Assembly (NCBI RefSeq): GCF_000250635.1
Contig: NC_016940.1
Coordinates: 2,466,001 to 2,530,000, forward strand
DNA length: 64,000 bases
Origin: Saprospira grandis str. Lewin
GTDB lineage: Bacteria; Bacteroidota; Bacteroidia; Chitinophagales; Saprospiraceae
Direction of reading: 5' to 3'
Below are positions 25,841 to 35,968 of the stretch, in pieces. Numbering within the stretch: position 1 is the stretch's first letter; every line of letters begins with the position of its first letter. The position numbers and the translations under genes are program-made. The notes beneath the pieces are model-generated. The model did no database searches. It saw nothing but the letters and a program-made list of their open reading frames with translations, and had not been told where the DNA came from.

Positions 25841-25975
25841 GGCCGAAGGCCAAACGGCCTAGCGATGTGCAGCAGTGGCCGTCAGGCCAGACCCAGCGGG
25901 CGCAGCCCGCGCAGGGCCGAGCGAACAGCGAGCTGCGAAACGTAGCGCCGACGAGCGTAGCGAGGCGGAGGCCCC
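25841..25975 (-). repeat. GC-rich three-hairpin repeat, copy 10
   Basis: Minus-strand reading: T-tract GGGGCCTCCGCC, TCGCTACGCTCG, GCTACGTTTCGCAGCTCGC, TGTTCGCTCGGCCC, a GCGCGGGC/GCCCGC stem, GGTCTGG, CCTGACGG and CTGCTGCACATCGCTAGGCC. It precedes the TonB receptor gene. Confidence 0.85.
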
Positions 25976-26017
25976 AAAAAAATAGAACTAGAATAGGATA
26001 CTCTATAATAGCTTATG

Positions 26018-26025
26018 TACCTTTG
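26018..26025 (+). promoter_or_regulatory. Possible -7 box of the TonB receptor gene
   Basis: TACCTTTG is a perfect TAnnTTTG, 18 bases before the ATG at 26043. No TTTG is at the proper distance upstream. Confidence 0.4.
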
Positions 26026-26042
26026 TGGAAACTACAACTGCG

Positions 26043-28910
26043 ATGAAATACCCTCTCCTCCTTTTCCTTCAGTTTTTGAGTTTTTGTTTATTGGCCCAAA
26101 CGGGCTCTATTCGGGGTAAGGTCAGTGATGCCGAGGCGGGCAAGCCTTTGGTTGGGGCTTTACTGCTTTTGGAGCAAAATGGGCAACAGCTCAAAGAAGT
26201 ACAAACTGATTTAGATGGCAACTTTGTCATTTTGTCGGTACCTGCGGGCGTATACAGTTTAATTTGTACGCATCCGGAGGCGCCCAAACAAGAAATAAAA
26301 GGCATGACAATTCGGGAGGGCGGCATTCGCTTGGCCTATTTCCGCTTGGGGAACCCCGATATAGATTTGGGCGGTAAGGCCGAAGAAAATCATCAGAGCC
26401 AGAACCTCAATCGCTATTCGGCCCAAAGTATGCTCCTGCGCAGAAAAAGTAGCCAGCAAATTATAGAAACCCTAGCGGCCGAATCTGTTTTCCACTCTGG
26501 CGATGAGGACCTGAGTAAGGCCTTGCGCCAATTGCCCCAAGTTAATGTAGAAAACAACAACCAATTATTTATCCGAGGACTAGGCGGGCGCTATCTAAAA
26601 ACCCTGCTCAATGGGGCCGAACTACCCAGCTTGGACCTCAACAATAGCCTGATTCAACTCGACCTTTTTCCCAGCACGATCATTGACCATATCATTTTGG
26701 AAAAAGGCTATTCGGCAGAGCAGTTGGCGAGCTCGGGCACGGGCATTATCAATATAGAAACCCGCCGCTTTCCAGAAAAACAACAGTTGCAGCATCAATT
26801 GCATATTGGGATGCACCAAAGCGCTAGCTTCAACCCCAACTTTATGAGCTATGAGGGGGGGACGCTAGACTTTATCGGCCTAGATGATGGCAGCCGAAGT
26901 CTGCCCTCCGATGCCCTGAACCTACCCGATAATCCCTCTTCTAGAGACCTCACCCTAGCCTTGCGCAATAGAAGTCTGGCTTTTCCAGCCAACTTTAGCA
27001 CGAAAATGAATATGCCTGGCCCCAATCTGGGCCTCAATTTCTCCATCAGCCGCCGAAAAGACCTTAAAAAAGGCCGCTCGATTAGCTACGCTTTTGTGGC
27101 CCTCTTCAAGCGATTTTCTATGATGTATGAGGGCGGTTATGCCGCTATGCACCACCTCACTGGCGACTATGAAGCCAATTATGAGCTAGAAAATCAGTTG
27201 GAGCTTAGCGACCAATTTTATCAGGAACAAAGCCGAGCCAATCTCTTTTTTACCCTATCTTATAAGAGCCGCCGTAACCGCATCTCCTTGGTTATTATGG
27301 ATAATCTAGGGACCGAAAAAAGCTATCGAGAGCTAGAAGGCCTGGGTGGCAGATATCAATTTGCCTCGGGCTTAGGAGAAGATACTCGCTACCGCACAAA
27401 GAGCTGGGATTTTGAGCAGAAGAATATTGCAGCCTTGCAGCTTTTGGGCCGGCATCTCCGCCAAAATGAAGCCCTAGAAATTGATTGGACCCTCTCGGCT
27501 AGCCTCTCTAATAATAACCAACCCGACCTCCGCTATTTTAATGAGGTCTATAGCGTGAATACCTTTAGCGGAGAAGAACAAAGCCACCGCATTATTGAGG
27601 GCGCCGGGGGAGAACCTCGCCGTTTTTACCGACAAATTCAGGCCTTTAGCGGAGAAGGACAACTCAATTTTAAGCGAAAGTATAAGCAAAAACGACTCAA
27701 AAGCCTGAGCTGGGGCTTTAGAGGCACCGCCAAATACCAATACTTTGATGAACGCCAATTGCGCTATTCTACGAGCTATTTGCCCTATACGGGCGGGGGC
27801 GCAGCCAATTATATTCAAAGCAGCAACTACATCAATTGGTCTGATAGTACAAACAGCCTTGTGCCAGGTATCTTCATCGAAAATGCCTATGATTCTACCA
27901 ATAATTATGTGGCTCTAGAGCTCCTTTTGGGCGGCTATACCTCTACTCTCTGGACCCTCGGGCCAAAAACGCAGCTAGAGGCGGGCTTCCGCCTAGAAGG
28001 CGTCATCAATGCCTATACGGGCTTCGATCAAGATAGCATTTCGGTCGATGGGCTCAATATGTATCCCGTCCTTCTACCCGCCTTTTCGCTTCGGCATGAA
28101 CTGGATAAAGATATGCTTTTCCGCCTGGCCTATTCGGCCACTATTGCCCGCCCTTCTTTGCGAGAACTTTCGGCCTTTACCTCTTTTGATTATATGGGCG
28201 ACTACCAAATTACGGGAAATTTGGAGCTGGCCAAGCAGCCTACGCATTTACAACATCTCGATATTCGCTGGGAGAATTATGAGGGCCAACGCAGCCTTTT
28301 GGCTGGGGGATTTTTTGCCAAATACCTCCAAAACCCTATTGAGTTGGCTACTCTAGAACCTGGCTTTAGCGACCAAATGCAGTTTCGAGCCGCTCCTTGG
28401 GGCTATCTGCTGGGCATGGAAATCGAACTGCGGCAAGAGCTAGGCATGCTGGGCCAATGGGGAGATGCCTGGTGGATGCAGTTCAATTTTAGCTACATCT
28501 ATGCCCGAGCCAAAATTGCCAAAGAAGAACTAGATTTTATGCGCCTAGAACGAGCCGATGCCCCTAGTTTTCGCCCGCTTTTTGGCCAATCTCCCTATAA
28601 TTTGAGCATTCTCTTGCAATATCAAAATAAAAAGTTAAATTTTGAGGCTAACTTGGGCCTTCAGGTCCAAGGCGAACGCCTAGCTTATGTCATTTATGGC
28701 AATACCCCCGATATTATCGAGCAGCCTCGCCCCAATTTAGATGTTCATCTGAACAAACCGTTGGGCCGACATTTTGAGCTTCGCTTTTCGGTACAAAACC
28801 TCTTAGATAGCCCATTTTTGCAAACCCAAACCTTCAAGGCGAGGGAATACGCTTATCGGCAGTTCAATTGGGGCCGTAGCTTCAATTTTGGCTTCTATTA
28901 TAATATGTAA
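26043..28910 (+). CDS. TonB-dependent outer-membrane receptor
   Basis: 955 residues from the ATG at 26043. A signal peptide (LLLFLQFLSFCLLAQ) precedes a carboxypeptidase-regulatory-like beta domain (GSIRGKVSDAEAGKPLVGAL). The plug domain has LRQLPQVNVENNNQLFIRGLGG and YSAEQLASSGTGIINIETR. About 700 residues of barrel strands follow, ending in an aromatic strand (FNWGRSFNFGFYYNM). It imports an unknown ligand using TonB energy. No SusD partner is adjacent, so it is not a classic Sus pair. The first in-frame ATG at 26025 only adds six residues and lies within the -7 box, so 26043 is preferred. Confidence 0.92.
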   Translation: MKYPLLLFLQFLSFCLLAQTGSIRGKVSDAEAGKPLVGALLLLEQNGQQLKEVQTDLDGNFVILSVPAGVYSLICTHPEAPKQEIKGMTIREGGIRLAYFRLGNPDIDLGGKAEENHQSQNLNRYSAQSMLLRRKSSQQIIETLAAESVFHSGDEDLSKALRQLPQVNVENNNQLFIRGLGGRYLKTLLNGAELPSLDLNNSLIQLDLFPSTIIDHIILEKGYSAEQLASSGTGIINIETRRFPEKQQLQHQLHIGMHQSASFNPNFMSYEGGTLDFIGLDDGSRSLPSDALNLPDNPSSRDLTLALRNRSLAFPANFSTKMNMPGPNLGLNFSISRRKDLKKGRSISYAFVALFKRFSMMYEGGYAAMHHLTGDYEANYELENQLELSDQFYQEQSRANLFFTLSYKSRRNRISLVIMDNLGTEKSYRELEGLGGRYQFASGLGEDTRYRTKSWDFEQKNIAALQLLGRHLRQNEALEIDWTLSASLSNNNQPDLRYFNEVYSVNTFSGEEQSHRIIEGAGGEPRRFYRQIQAFSGEGQLNFKRKYKQKRLKSLSWGFRGTAKYQYFDERQLRYSTSYLPYTGGGAANYIQSSNYINWSDSTNSLVPGIFIENAYDSTNNYVALELLLGGYTSTLWTLGPKTQLEAGFRLEGVINAYTGFDQDSISVDGLNMYPVLLPAFSLRHELDKDMLFRLAYSATIARPSLRELSAFTSFDYMGDYQITGNLELAKQPTHLQHLDIRWENYEGQRSLLAGGFFAKYLQNPIELATLEPGFSDQMQFRAAPWGYLLGMEIELRQELGMLGQWGDAWWMQFNFSYIYARAKIAKEELDFMRLERADAPSFRPLFGQSPYNLSILLQYQNKKLNFEANLGLQVQGERLAYVIYGNTPDIIEQPRPNLDVHLNKPLGRHFELRFSVQNLLDSPFLQTQTFKAREYAYRQFNWGRSFNFGFYYNM

Positions 28911-28916
28911 TTTTTT

Positions 28917-29036
28917 GGGGCCTCAGCAGCAAGCTGCTGCGGGCTGTGTCGCGGCTCGCAGGTCTGCTCGGCCCTTCGGCGCTTGCAGCGCCTTGGTCTG
29001 CGGCTTCGCCGCCCCGCTTTCCATCCCTAGGCCGCT
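28917..29036 (+). repeat. GC-rich three-hairpin repeat, copy 11
   Basis: T-tract GGGGCCT, hairpin CAGCAGC-AA-GCTGCTG, GGGCTGTGTCGCGGCTCGC, GGTCTGCTCGGCCC, hairpin GGCGC-TTGCA-GCGCC, GGTCTG, hairpin GCGGC-TTC-GCCGC and CCATCCCTAGGCC. It starts 7 bases after the TonB gene stop. Confidence 0.9.
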
Positions 29037-29113
29037 CAACAGTTGGCCTAGCTCAGGGCCCTCTTCTTCGGCCCCCCAAACGAACTTATCTCCCTAAATA
29101 AAATTTCCCCCTT

Positions 29114-32100
29114 ATGATTTATCGGATACTCCTCTTTTCTTCCTTTTTGCTCTTTAGCCTGAGCCTTTTGGGCCAAAATAATTTGGGCGACTCTGTGCTG
29201 CAAGCCCGAAAAGCCCTGGCCGAAGTCGAATTGCTCAATTCTAAAGAACATCCCAATTATGCCGAAAAGGCCATGGATTTGGCCATGCTCTATTATCGCC
29301 AAGACCTAAGCGAAGAACCCGATAGCTTGGTCGCCCAAGCCCTAAGAGTTTTGGGCCGAGAATATGGCGAAGCCTCCGACAAGTTTCAAAGCCAATTGGC
29401 CAAATTAGAAGATGAAAAAGCTTGCTTCCTCTATAGCAATTACCAAATCGAAAAGGCCAAATATACCGATGGCGAAAATAGTCTGGCCCACCTCAAAGCG
29501 ATGCGAGAACTGGTAAAATGTTACCTCATTACCGTAGATTATGCTGGCCACGATTTAGCCGTCTTAATCGCCCAAAAATTAGAAGAAAATTATCCCGAAG
29601 AGGATCTCGCCGACTTTATAGCCTTTCTGCCCAAAAACTTAAATCAGCTGGTCCTGCTTCAACGCAGCTTTGAACGCCAAAGAGGCGAAAACTTTCAGGA
29701 TTTATCAGACCTGATTGAAACAGAAGCTCAAAATAAAACCGAACGACTTATCCTACAAGATATTAGCCTTTTGCTGTATAAGGCCCTTTTGGTCGAAAGT
29801 GAGTCTTCCCTCTATTACGGAAGTAAGTTTCAGTCTTATATGCAGCTAAGGGAACAAATTCTTAGCCTCCAAGAAGAAGGGCTAGATGCCGAAGCTAGAC
29901 GCATTAAACAAAAAATGCCCGCCGAAATGCAACGCTTTTTTGCCCAAGAAATGGAGGTCCGTGCTCTGCTCGCTAAGCATGAAACCAATAGCGAAACCTT
30001 CTATAAAAAGTTTAAGGCTTTTATTGATGATAGTGACCAAGGCTATGCCTATGAATTTACCGATGTAGATATTACCGAGGAAGTAAATGCTGTATTAGCA
30101 GACCTGAAAAAATATCATGGCGGCCGCAAAGCTCCTTTCTATTATCAGTTTAAATATATCAAAGATAGTCAGCGCTATAGCGATGAAGAAATAGAACGCC
30201 GCAGCCTAGCCGAGGAGCTAGAAGCTATTCAGGAAGAAAATGATGGAGATATTAGTGAGGAGGAACTAGATGTCCGCCTCAAAATGGCCCTGCTAGCCGT
30301 TAAGGACCTAGATGATGAACTGGCTTTTCAGTCTTTTCAAGACCTATTATCTGCCGCCCTAAGTAAAGACCTAGACGACCTCGATCTTGATGCCATAATG
30401 GCCGATGATTATGTTCCAGATGATAGCCCCGATACGGAAGAGATTTACTTGGCCAAAATTCCACAACCTTGGCGGGATATTATGGAGGAAGAGACCAAAA
30501 TTCTCATTGCTGACTATAATGAAGATCAAAAACTTCCCTTTTATAAGGTAGCCGCAGGAGCCCAATTGGTTAAAGCCGGGATTCTGGTCTATGAGAAGGG
30601 CTTCAAGTATATTCAGGAGGCCATCCGAGAAGTAAAACCCAAGGATGAAGAGGCGCTCGTTCAGGCCATTATTCCTATTCTAGAAGAACGCCCACTAATG
30701 TTCTATGATGATATTTATAAGGCCGCTGTGGCCCATTTATCTTTGGCCAGCAATAGAGCATTAACCGCTGCCACCCTAGAGTTTATCCGCAAAGCAGAGG
30801 GCGGCATCTACAATGATGAGTATGCCGATGTTTTGGCCATGAAGGCCCGCTACCTTTATGATCAGGAGGATAGCGAAAAGAATGGCCTGGCCCAAGAAGC
30901 CCTAGCCACCTACGAACAAGCCCTCATGATTTATGAGAAAACAGAGGGGATCTCTATCTTTTATGTAGAACTACTAGAAAAAATTACCGATAAGCTCCTT
31001 AAGGATGACCGCTGGGAGACCGCTAGTAGCCAACAACTTTTTGAGCGCCGCCTCAAGGGGTTTGAGCTGCAAGATATAGAGGTCTATATGGGCCGCTACT
31101 TGCGGGCCTATCAGGATTTTGCCAATTGGCATTATGACAACGACCGCTATGTAAAGGCCGAGGGACTCTATAAAAAGATGCTGCTCCGCCTGCCCGATGC
31201 CGATGAATTTGACCGCGAAGTGGTGGATGAGGCAGAAGTCTACTACCGCCTAGGCCGTATTTATCGCAAAACGGGCCGCTATATTGCCGCCTATGAAGCC
31301 CTACAAACGGCCCAACAAAAGGTGGCCGAGCCCAGTGGCCTTTTGGTCCAAATTCTAGATGATTTTGGCCAAACACTACAAGCCCTAGGCGAATACCAAG
31401 AGGCTAAAGATTATTTTGACCAAGCTCTTGTCCTACTCCTAGAACTCGAAAGCCAAGGCCAAGTAAACCGCAGTACAAAGTTTAAGGATGCCCTGAATTA
31501 TATCAAAATCCTTCGCCACCAAGGAGGCGCCATGCTCGAAGAAGGAGAGTACGAACAGGCCTACGATATCTTTAAGCGAATTATGGCCTATGAGGAGCAG
31601 TCTAGCTTGCTCGACTTTAAATACGATGCCTCTCTACAACAATTGTTGGCCCTTTATTATGACCTCATGTATGAGGATGAAAAAGCCAAAAAATATCAGG
31701 AAATGGCCCTAAAGGGCTTAAAAGACCCTACCGAATTGGCCGACCTTCAACTGCAAATAGCTAGCTTTTACCAAAAAAGAGAACAGCTAGAAAAAGCAGA
31801 GGTCCACTACCTAAAGGCCTTGGATATTGACCTAAAACGCCTAGAGGATAGCTATAATGATTTGCCCGAAGAGGAACGCCTAGAGTTTTTGCGCCCCTTG
31901 GCCAAACGACTCAATGCCTTTTTCTTGTTTGTGGCCCAAAACCCTCAGCCCAATTTGGTCCAAACAGCCCTAAACGCTCACTTTAGAGTAAAGGGCCTAG
32001 CCCTAGAAACTAGTAGCAATATCCGCCAAGTTATTTATGCCTCCGATAATGTGGTGCTGCAAAATAACTTTGAGAAAATGCAAAATCTCAAAAAGGAGGT

Positions 32101-33586
32101 GGCCCGCCTGCTTAGCCTTAGCCCCAAAGAACGAAAGGCCGAAGGCGTACAACTGACGGTCCTAGAAAAAGAAATTAAGGACCTAGAAGAACGAATTAGC
32201 CGAGACTCTAAACCCCTCAGAGAGGTCTTTGAACAAGAAAATCAACAGCTCAATTTGGCCCAACTCAAAGAAAAGTTAGGCGAAAATGAGGCCGCTGTCG
32301 ATTTCTTGCGCCTAGAGCGAAGCGATGATTATGGAAATATTAGCGCCCAGTATTATGGAATGCTCATGCGGCCCGAATGGGAGGGACCAAAAATGATCCC
32401 CCTTTGCCTAGAAAGCGAATTGGCGATGAGCCTGCAAAATGAGGTTTCTCCTGCTGGACTCAACTATATTACAGATGACCTAGAGAGCAATAATCTCTAT
32501 TTTATGCTTTGGGAACCCATGGAAAAAGAGCTGGAAGGCGCCAAAACTATCCACCTTTGTCCCACCGGATTATTGGCCAAAATTGCCTTTGCCACTCTGC
32601 GAGTAGATGATTTTTCTCGCCTGCGCCTGATGGACCGCCACGATATTATTTATCATAGCGCCATGCGAGACCTCCTCCGAGAACAGACCGCTAGCCAAAA
32701 GGCCAAAATCTCTTTGATTGGTGGGGTGAAATTTGACCTTAGCCAAACAGAACTAGAAGTTGTGGCCCAAGCACAAAATGTAGAACTCCCCTTTGATAAA
32801 ATCAAAGAGGGCGAACTGGGTATTCCAGATTTTGGAACCTTTAATGAGGAGGCCCTAGCCGCCAATTTACCAACCCCCAAGGCTGGCGCTAGCCGTGGCG
32901 AAGACTTCCTTTATTTGCAAGGAACAGAAAAAGAGGTCAACCAAATTGCCCAGCAGTTTCAGGCCGAAAACTGGGGCGTAAATAAAATTATGGGCCTCAA
33001 TGCCCTAGAAGAAACCGTAGTAGAGCATATCAACCGAGAGGAGCCCAATATTTTGCATGTAGCCACACATGGCTATTTTTTCCCTGCGCCAAAAGTAGAA
33101 ACGGACCTGCGCAAGGCCTTGGCCCAAAAGAAGCAAGAAAAAACCTTTGAAGAGCGCTTGGCCGAAATCGAAAATCCGCTCTTCCGCTCGGGCTTGGCCC
33201 TGACTAATATTAACTATGTCTGGAAAGGCCGAGCTCCCATTGAGGGCCTAGCCGATGGAATCTTTAGTGCCTATGAGGTCTCTAACCTCAATCTTTTCCA
33301 AACAGAATTGGTGGTCCTTTCGGCCTGTGAAACAGGCCGAGGCGATATTGATAATAACGAAGGAATTATGGGCTTGCAAAGGGCATTTAAGATGGCCGGT
33401 GCCCAACGCCTGATTATTAGTCTTTGGAAGGTGCCCGATGCCCAGACCTCTGAACTGATGCAGCGTTTTTATCGCCACTACTTATCTTTGGGCAATTATC
33501 ATAAGGCTTTCCGCTTGGCCCAAGACGAAATGCGGGCGCAGTACCGTAACCCCTATTATTGGGCGGCCTTTATTCTGCTCGAGTAA
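29114..33586 (+). CDS. Giant secreted TPR-CHAT protease-like protein
   Basis: 1490 residues. An N-terminal signal peptide (ILLFSSFLLFSLSLLGQ) is unusual for CHAT proteins. A long alpha-helical region includes TPR-like repeats at about 640-960 (YYRLGRIYRKTGRYIAAYEA, LDDFGQTLQALGEYQEAKDY, YQKREQLEKAEVHYLKAL). The C-terminal CHAT (caspase HetF-associated with TPRs) domain has the catalytic pair His-1319 in LHVATHGYF and Cys-1405 in VVLSACETG. GLQRAFKMAGAQRLIISLW follows and the protein ends in AAFILLE. CHAT domains are caspase-like cysteine proteases. Both catalytic residues are intact, so it is probably active in the periplasm or outside the cell. Substrate unknown. Flanked by GC-rich repeats. 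Confidence 0.93.
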   Translation: MIYRILLFSSFLLFSLSLLGQNNLGDSVLQARKALAEVELLNSKEHPNYAEKAMDLAMLYYRQDLSEEPDSLVAQALRVLGREYGEASDKFQSQLAKLEDEKACFLYSNYQIEKAKYTDGENSLAHLKAMRELVKCYLITVDYAGHDLAVLIAQKLEENYPEEDLADFIAFLPKNLNQLVLLQRSFERQRGENFQDLSDLIETEAQNKTERLILQDISLLLYKALLVESESSLYYGSKFQSYMQLREQILSLQEEGLDAEARRIKQKMPAEMQRFFAQEMEVRALLAKHETNSETFYKKFKAFIDDSDQGYAYEFTDVDITEEVNAVLADLKKYHGGRKAPFYYQFKYIKDSQRYSDEEIERRSLAEELEAIQEENDGDISEEELDVRLKMALLAVKDLDDELAFQSFQDLLSAALSKDLDDLDLDAIMADDYVPDDSPDTEEIYLAKIPQPWRDIMEEETKILIADYNEDQKLPFYKVAAGAQLVKAGILVYEKGFKYIQEAIREVKPKDEEALVQAIIPILEERPLMFYDDIYKAAVAHLSLASNRALTAATLEFIRKAEGGIYNDEYADVLAMKARYLYDQEDSEKNGLAQEALATYEQALMIYEKTEGISIFYVELLEKITDKLLKDDRWETASSQQLFERRLKGFELQDIEVYMGRYLRAYQDFANWHYDNDRYVKAEGLYKKMLLRLPDADEFDREVVDEAEVYYRLGRIYRKTGRYIAAYEALQTAQQKVAEPSGLLVQILDDFGQTLQALGEYQEAKDYFDQALVLLLELESQGQVNRSTKFKDALNYIKILRHQGGAMLEEGEYEQAYDIFKRIMAYEEQSSLLDFKYDASLQQLLALYYDLMYEDEKAKKYQEMALKGLKDPTELADLQLQIASFYQKREQLEKAEVHYLKALDIDLKRLEDSYNDLPEEERLEFLRPLAKRLNAFFLFVAQNPQPNLVQTALNAHFRVKGLALETSSNIRQVIYASDNVVLQNNFEKMQNLKKEVARLLSLSPKERKAEGVQLTVLEKEIKDLEERISRDSKPLREVFEQENQQLNLAQLKEKLGENEAAVDFLRLERSDDYGNISAQYYGMLMRPEWEGPKMIPLCLESELAMSLQNEVSPAGLNYITDDLESNNLYFMLWEPMEKELEGAKTIHLCPTGLLAKIAFATLRVDDFSRLRLMDRHDIIYHSAMRDLLREQTASQKAKISLIGGVKFDLSQTELEVVAQAQNVELPFDKIKEGELGIPDFGTFNEEALAANLPTPKAGASRGEDFLYLQGTEKEVNQIAQQFQAENWGVNKIMGLNALEETVVEHINREEPNILHVATHGYFFPAPKVETDLRKALAQKKQEKTFEERLAEIENPLFRSGLALTNINYVWKGRAPIEGLADGIFSAYEVSNLNLFQTELVVLSACETGRGDIDNNEGIMGLQRAFKMAGAQRLIISLWKVPDAQTSELMQRFYRHYLSLGNYHKAFRLAQDEMRAQYRNPYYWAAFILLE

Positions 33587-33598
33587 ACGGCCCCGCCT

Positions 33599-33736
33599 GG
33601 CCTAGCGCTGCGGAGCGGGTGGCCGAAGGCCAGACCGAAGGCGAAACGAAGTGAAGCCTGAAGGGCCGAGCAGACTTGCGAGCCCCGTAGCATAGCGGCG
33701 GCCGAGCTAGGCGTAGCCTAGCCGGCCGCAGGCCCC
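33599..33736 (-). repeat. GC-rich three-hairpin repeat, copy 12
   Basis: Minus-strand reading: TTTTGGGGCC, GCGGCCGGCTAGGC-TAC-GCCTAGCTCGGCC, GCTATGCTACGGGGCTCGC, AAGTCTGCTCGGCCC, second hairpin AGGC..GCCT, GGTCTGG, GGCC-TTC-GGCC and CCGCAGCGCTAGGCC. Confidence 0.9.
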
Positions 33737-33782
33737 AAAAGTATATCCAAAACAAACATTCATCATATTTAATTGCAATTGT

Positions 33783-35795
33783 ATGAAAACCTATCTCCAT
33801 TATTTTGCAGCCCTTCTGCTGCTGTTTACCCTAAGCCCTTCCCTAGAGGCCCAGATGATTCATGACGCCCGAAAAATTCGGGAAATGATTGATGAAGATG
33901 GGATGCTGATGACGACAAAATCGACACAATCAGAACTCATTAAGTTGTTGGCCTACAACTTGGACCGCCCCTTAGCCAAGTCGGCTAGCCAGGCGGATGT
34001 ACTAGAAGCCTATGAAGACAACCCCTTTATTGCCCCCTATTTGGTCCTAGTAATGGCCGAGGAAGACCGAGGCGTAGAGGGCGACGGACAGCGGGCCATT
34101 GGTGGTTTGGCCGGAGCCGCTAGTGGTTTGGGCATGCCCGGTTCTACCTTTATTATGGGCCTAACCGACTTTCTAGTCAATCGGACCAAACAAGAGCTGA
34201 CGATTGCCTTTTTTAAGGATTTTCAGAAAAAAGTGGAGGAATCTGAGGAGATGCGCTACCTCTTTCCCACCACTTCGGCCGTTTTGCTCCAAATTGATAA
34301 GGATATTTACCGCTTTAATGCCTTTTGGGAGGTTTTGAGAGAAAGCTTTTTGACCGACCTCAATGACTTGGGCTACCATCTAGATGATTTTGTGCAAAAT
34401 TCTTCTCGCATCAAGAGCCCCATGCAGCGCCATATGATGAGCGACTTTTTTAAGGTAGGCGAGCTCTTGCAAGAGCAAACTCCTCCCGCTCAAATTGTGA
34501 GCTATATGGCTGAAGATGCCTATTTGCACGTGCTTACGCCCGAGGATGATAGCGCCGCTTTTGTGCCCGTGATGCAACGCAACCTCAAGCTATTGGGCTT
34601 GTTCTCTAAGGCCTTGGAGCAAAAAGATCAGTCTGGCTATTGGGTGACCCCCAATGAGGTGGTGGACCTTGTTCGCGACACTACTTTTAATGATATTTTC
34701 TTTGGCCTACTCTACCAAAAAGGAAAAGATTATCAAATTGATGAGGAGAAAACCTTGGGCGAAAGCCTTTTGGACCTCCGTGGCGATAACCTCAAGATGC
34801 GTTCATTGGTCAATAACCTTAAGCGCTTTGCCGATGAGGGCAAAAATGTACAGCGCATTGCCAAGGATATTCGCGGCAGAAAAAATGCTCGCCGCCGTGC
34901 CAAAGGAGGTGCTACCCTAGACGAAAGCGAGAAGGAACTGGAGTTTGACGACTATTATCATTTTACTCAGGGAGTCTCGAATATGCTGCTAGAAGGTTAT
35001 AATTTTAAGAAGCAGTTGGTGGGCGCCACTACCGAGCAAGATAGTATTGTAGACCGTTATTTGGGCATTGTGGGCGACCTCAACACCCTGGGCCTCAATA
35101 TCCGCAAGAAGCATTATACTTCTGCCGTGATCAATACTTTGGTCATTATTGAAAAGCTCTTGCCCCAAGACGAATATGCTTGTGAGCGCAAGAATTTGAT
35201 GAAGTACGGTAGCTTTATCGCTACGGCGGTACAGGCCAAATCTTCTAAGGAAGTGAGCCAGGCGATTTCGGCTTTTGCTTTGCCTCCTGGCGGCTCTGCC
35301 ATCAAGAAATACTCTCGCTTTAGTGTGGCCATCAATGCCTATGTGGGCCTTTCTGCTGGCCAAGAGCACCTAAATGGTGTTGGAACGAGCAGCTTTTATT
35401 CTTTGGCCACTCCCGTTGGCGTGACCTTCAACTGGGGCTTCAAAGGCGCGGGTTCTATCAGTATTTTGGCCTCGGCTATCGATCTTGGCGCCCTGACTAC
35501 CTTCCGCTTTGAGGCCGAAGGCGAGGATAATGTGAGCGAATTGCCCGAGCTAAAAATGGAAAATGTCTTTGCTCCCGGCGCTTACCTCATTTATGGGGTG
35601 CCCAAATATCCACTTTCTATTGGGGTGGGTGCACAGTTAGGCCCCAACCTCAGAGAGGTGACCAATGCGAGCCTGAATATCGATAAAACTAGCGGCTGGC
35701 GCTGGGGCGCATTCATCGCCGTCGATATTCCCATCGTGAGCCTTTATAGCTCTAATAAATACTACAAAAAATGCTGCAAAAGCTGTAATCAATAG
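33783..35795 (+). CDS. Secreted protein: helical domain plus beta-barrel-like C-terminus
   Basis: 670 residues with a signal peptide (YFAALLLLFTLSPSLEAQ). Residues about 25-480 are helical and acidic, with no known motif. From about 490 the sequence turns beta-rich with alternating small and aromatic residues (SRFSVAINAYVGLSAGQ, FYSLATPVGVTFNWGFKG, GAYLIYGVPKYPLSIGVGAQL), like an outer-membrane barrel. It ends in a Cys cluster, YYKKCCKSCNQ. I do not recognise a family. It follows the CHAT gene across a repeat (196 bases), so a functional link is possible but not shown. A terminator follows at 35803. Confidence 0.85.
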   Translation: MKTYLHYFAALLLLFTLSPSLEAQMIHDARKIREMIDEDGMLMTTKSTQSELIKLLAYNLDRPLAKSASQADVLEAYEDNPFIAPYLVLVMAEEDRGVEGDGQRAIGGLAGAASGLGMPGSTFIMGLTDFLVNRTKQELTIAFFKDFQKKVEESEEMRYLFPTTSAVLLQIDKDIYRFNAFWEVLRESFLTDLNDLGYHLDDFVQNSSRIKSPMQRHMMSDFFKVGELLQEQTPPAQIVSYMAEDAYLHVLTPEDDSAAFVPVMQRNLKLLGLFSKALEQKDQSGYWVTPNEVVDLVRDTTFNDIFFGLLYQKGKDYQIDEEKTLGESLLDLRGDNLKMRSLVNNLKRFADEGKNVQRIAKDIRGRKNARRRAKGGATLDESEKELEFDDYYHFTQGVSNMLLEGYNFKKQLVGATTEQDSIVDRYLGIVGDLNTLGLNIRKKHYTSAVINTLVIIEKLLPQDEYACERKNLMKYGSFIATAVQAKSSKEVSQAISAFALPPGGSAIKKYSRFSVAINAYVGLSAGQEHLNGVGTSSFYSLATPVGVTFNWGFKGAGSISILASAIDLGALTTFRFEAEGEDNVSELPELKMENVFAPGAYLIYGVPKYPLSIGVGAQLGPNLREVTNASLNIDKTSGWRWGAFIAVDIPIVSLYSSNKYYKKCCKSCNQ

Positions 35796-35802
35796 ATAAC
35801 GC

Positions 35803-35839
35803 AAAGAGAAGTGCTTCAACAAGTGCTTCTCTTTTTTTT
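35803..35839 (+). terminator. Rho-independent terminator after the helical/barrel protein gene
   Basis: The stem AAAGAGAAG / CTTCTCTTT is followed by a long T-run. The T-run directly adjoins the GGGGCC of repeat copy 13. Confidence 0.8.
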
Positions 35840-35968
35840 GGGGCCCGCGGCCGCCCAAAATAGGGCGGGCGGCCGCCGCTATGCTGCGGGGCTCGCTGTT
35901 CGCTCGGCCCTGCGCGGGCTTTGCCCGCTCGGTCTGGCCTTCGGCCACCCGCTCCGCAGCGCTGGGCC
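35840..35968 (+). repeat. GC-rich three-hairpin repeat, copy 13
   Basis: GGGGCCCGCGG, hairpin CCGCCC-AAAATA-GGGCGG, GCCGCCGCTATGCTGCGGGG, CTCGCTGTTCGCTCGGCCC, hairpin GCGGGC-TTT-GCCCGC, GGTCTGG, GGCC-TTC-GGCC and CCGCAGCGCTGGGCC. Additional GCGAGC/GGCGGC hairpins continue to about 36002. Confidence 0.9.

Noticed and set aside
30371..30565. Minus-strand frame inside the TPR-CHAT gene, and similar shadows in other long genes
   Set aside because: Antisense to clearly coding sequence, without start signals or conserved motifs.
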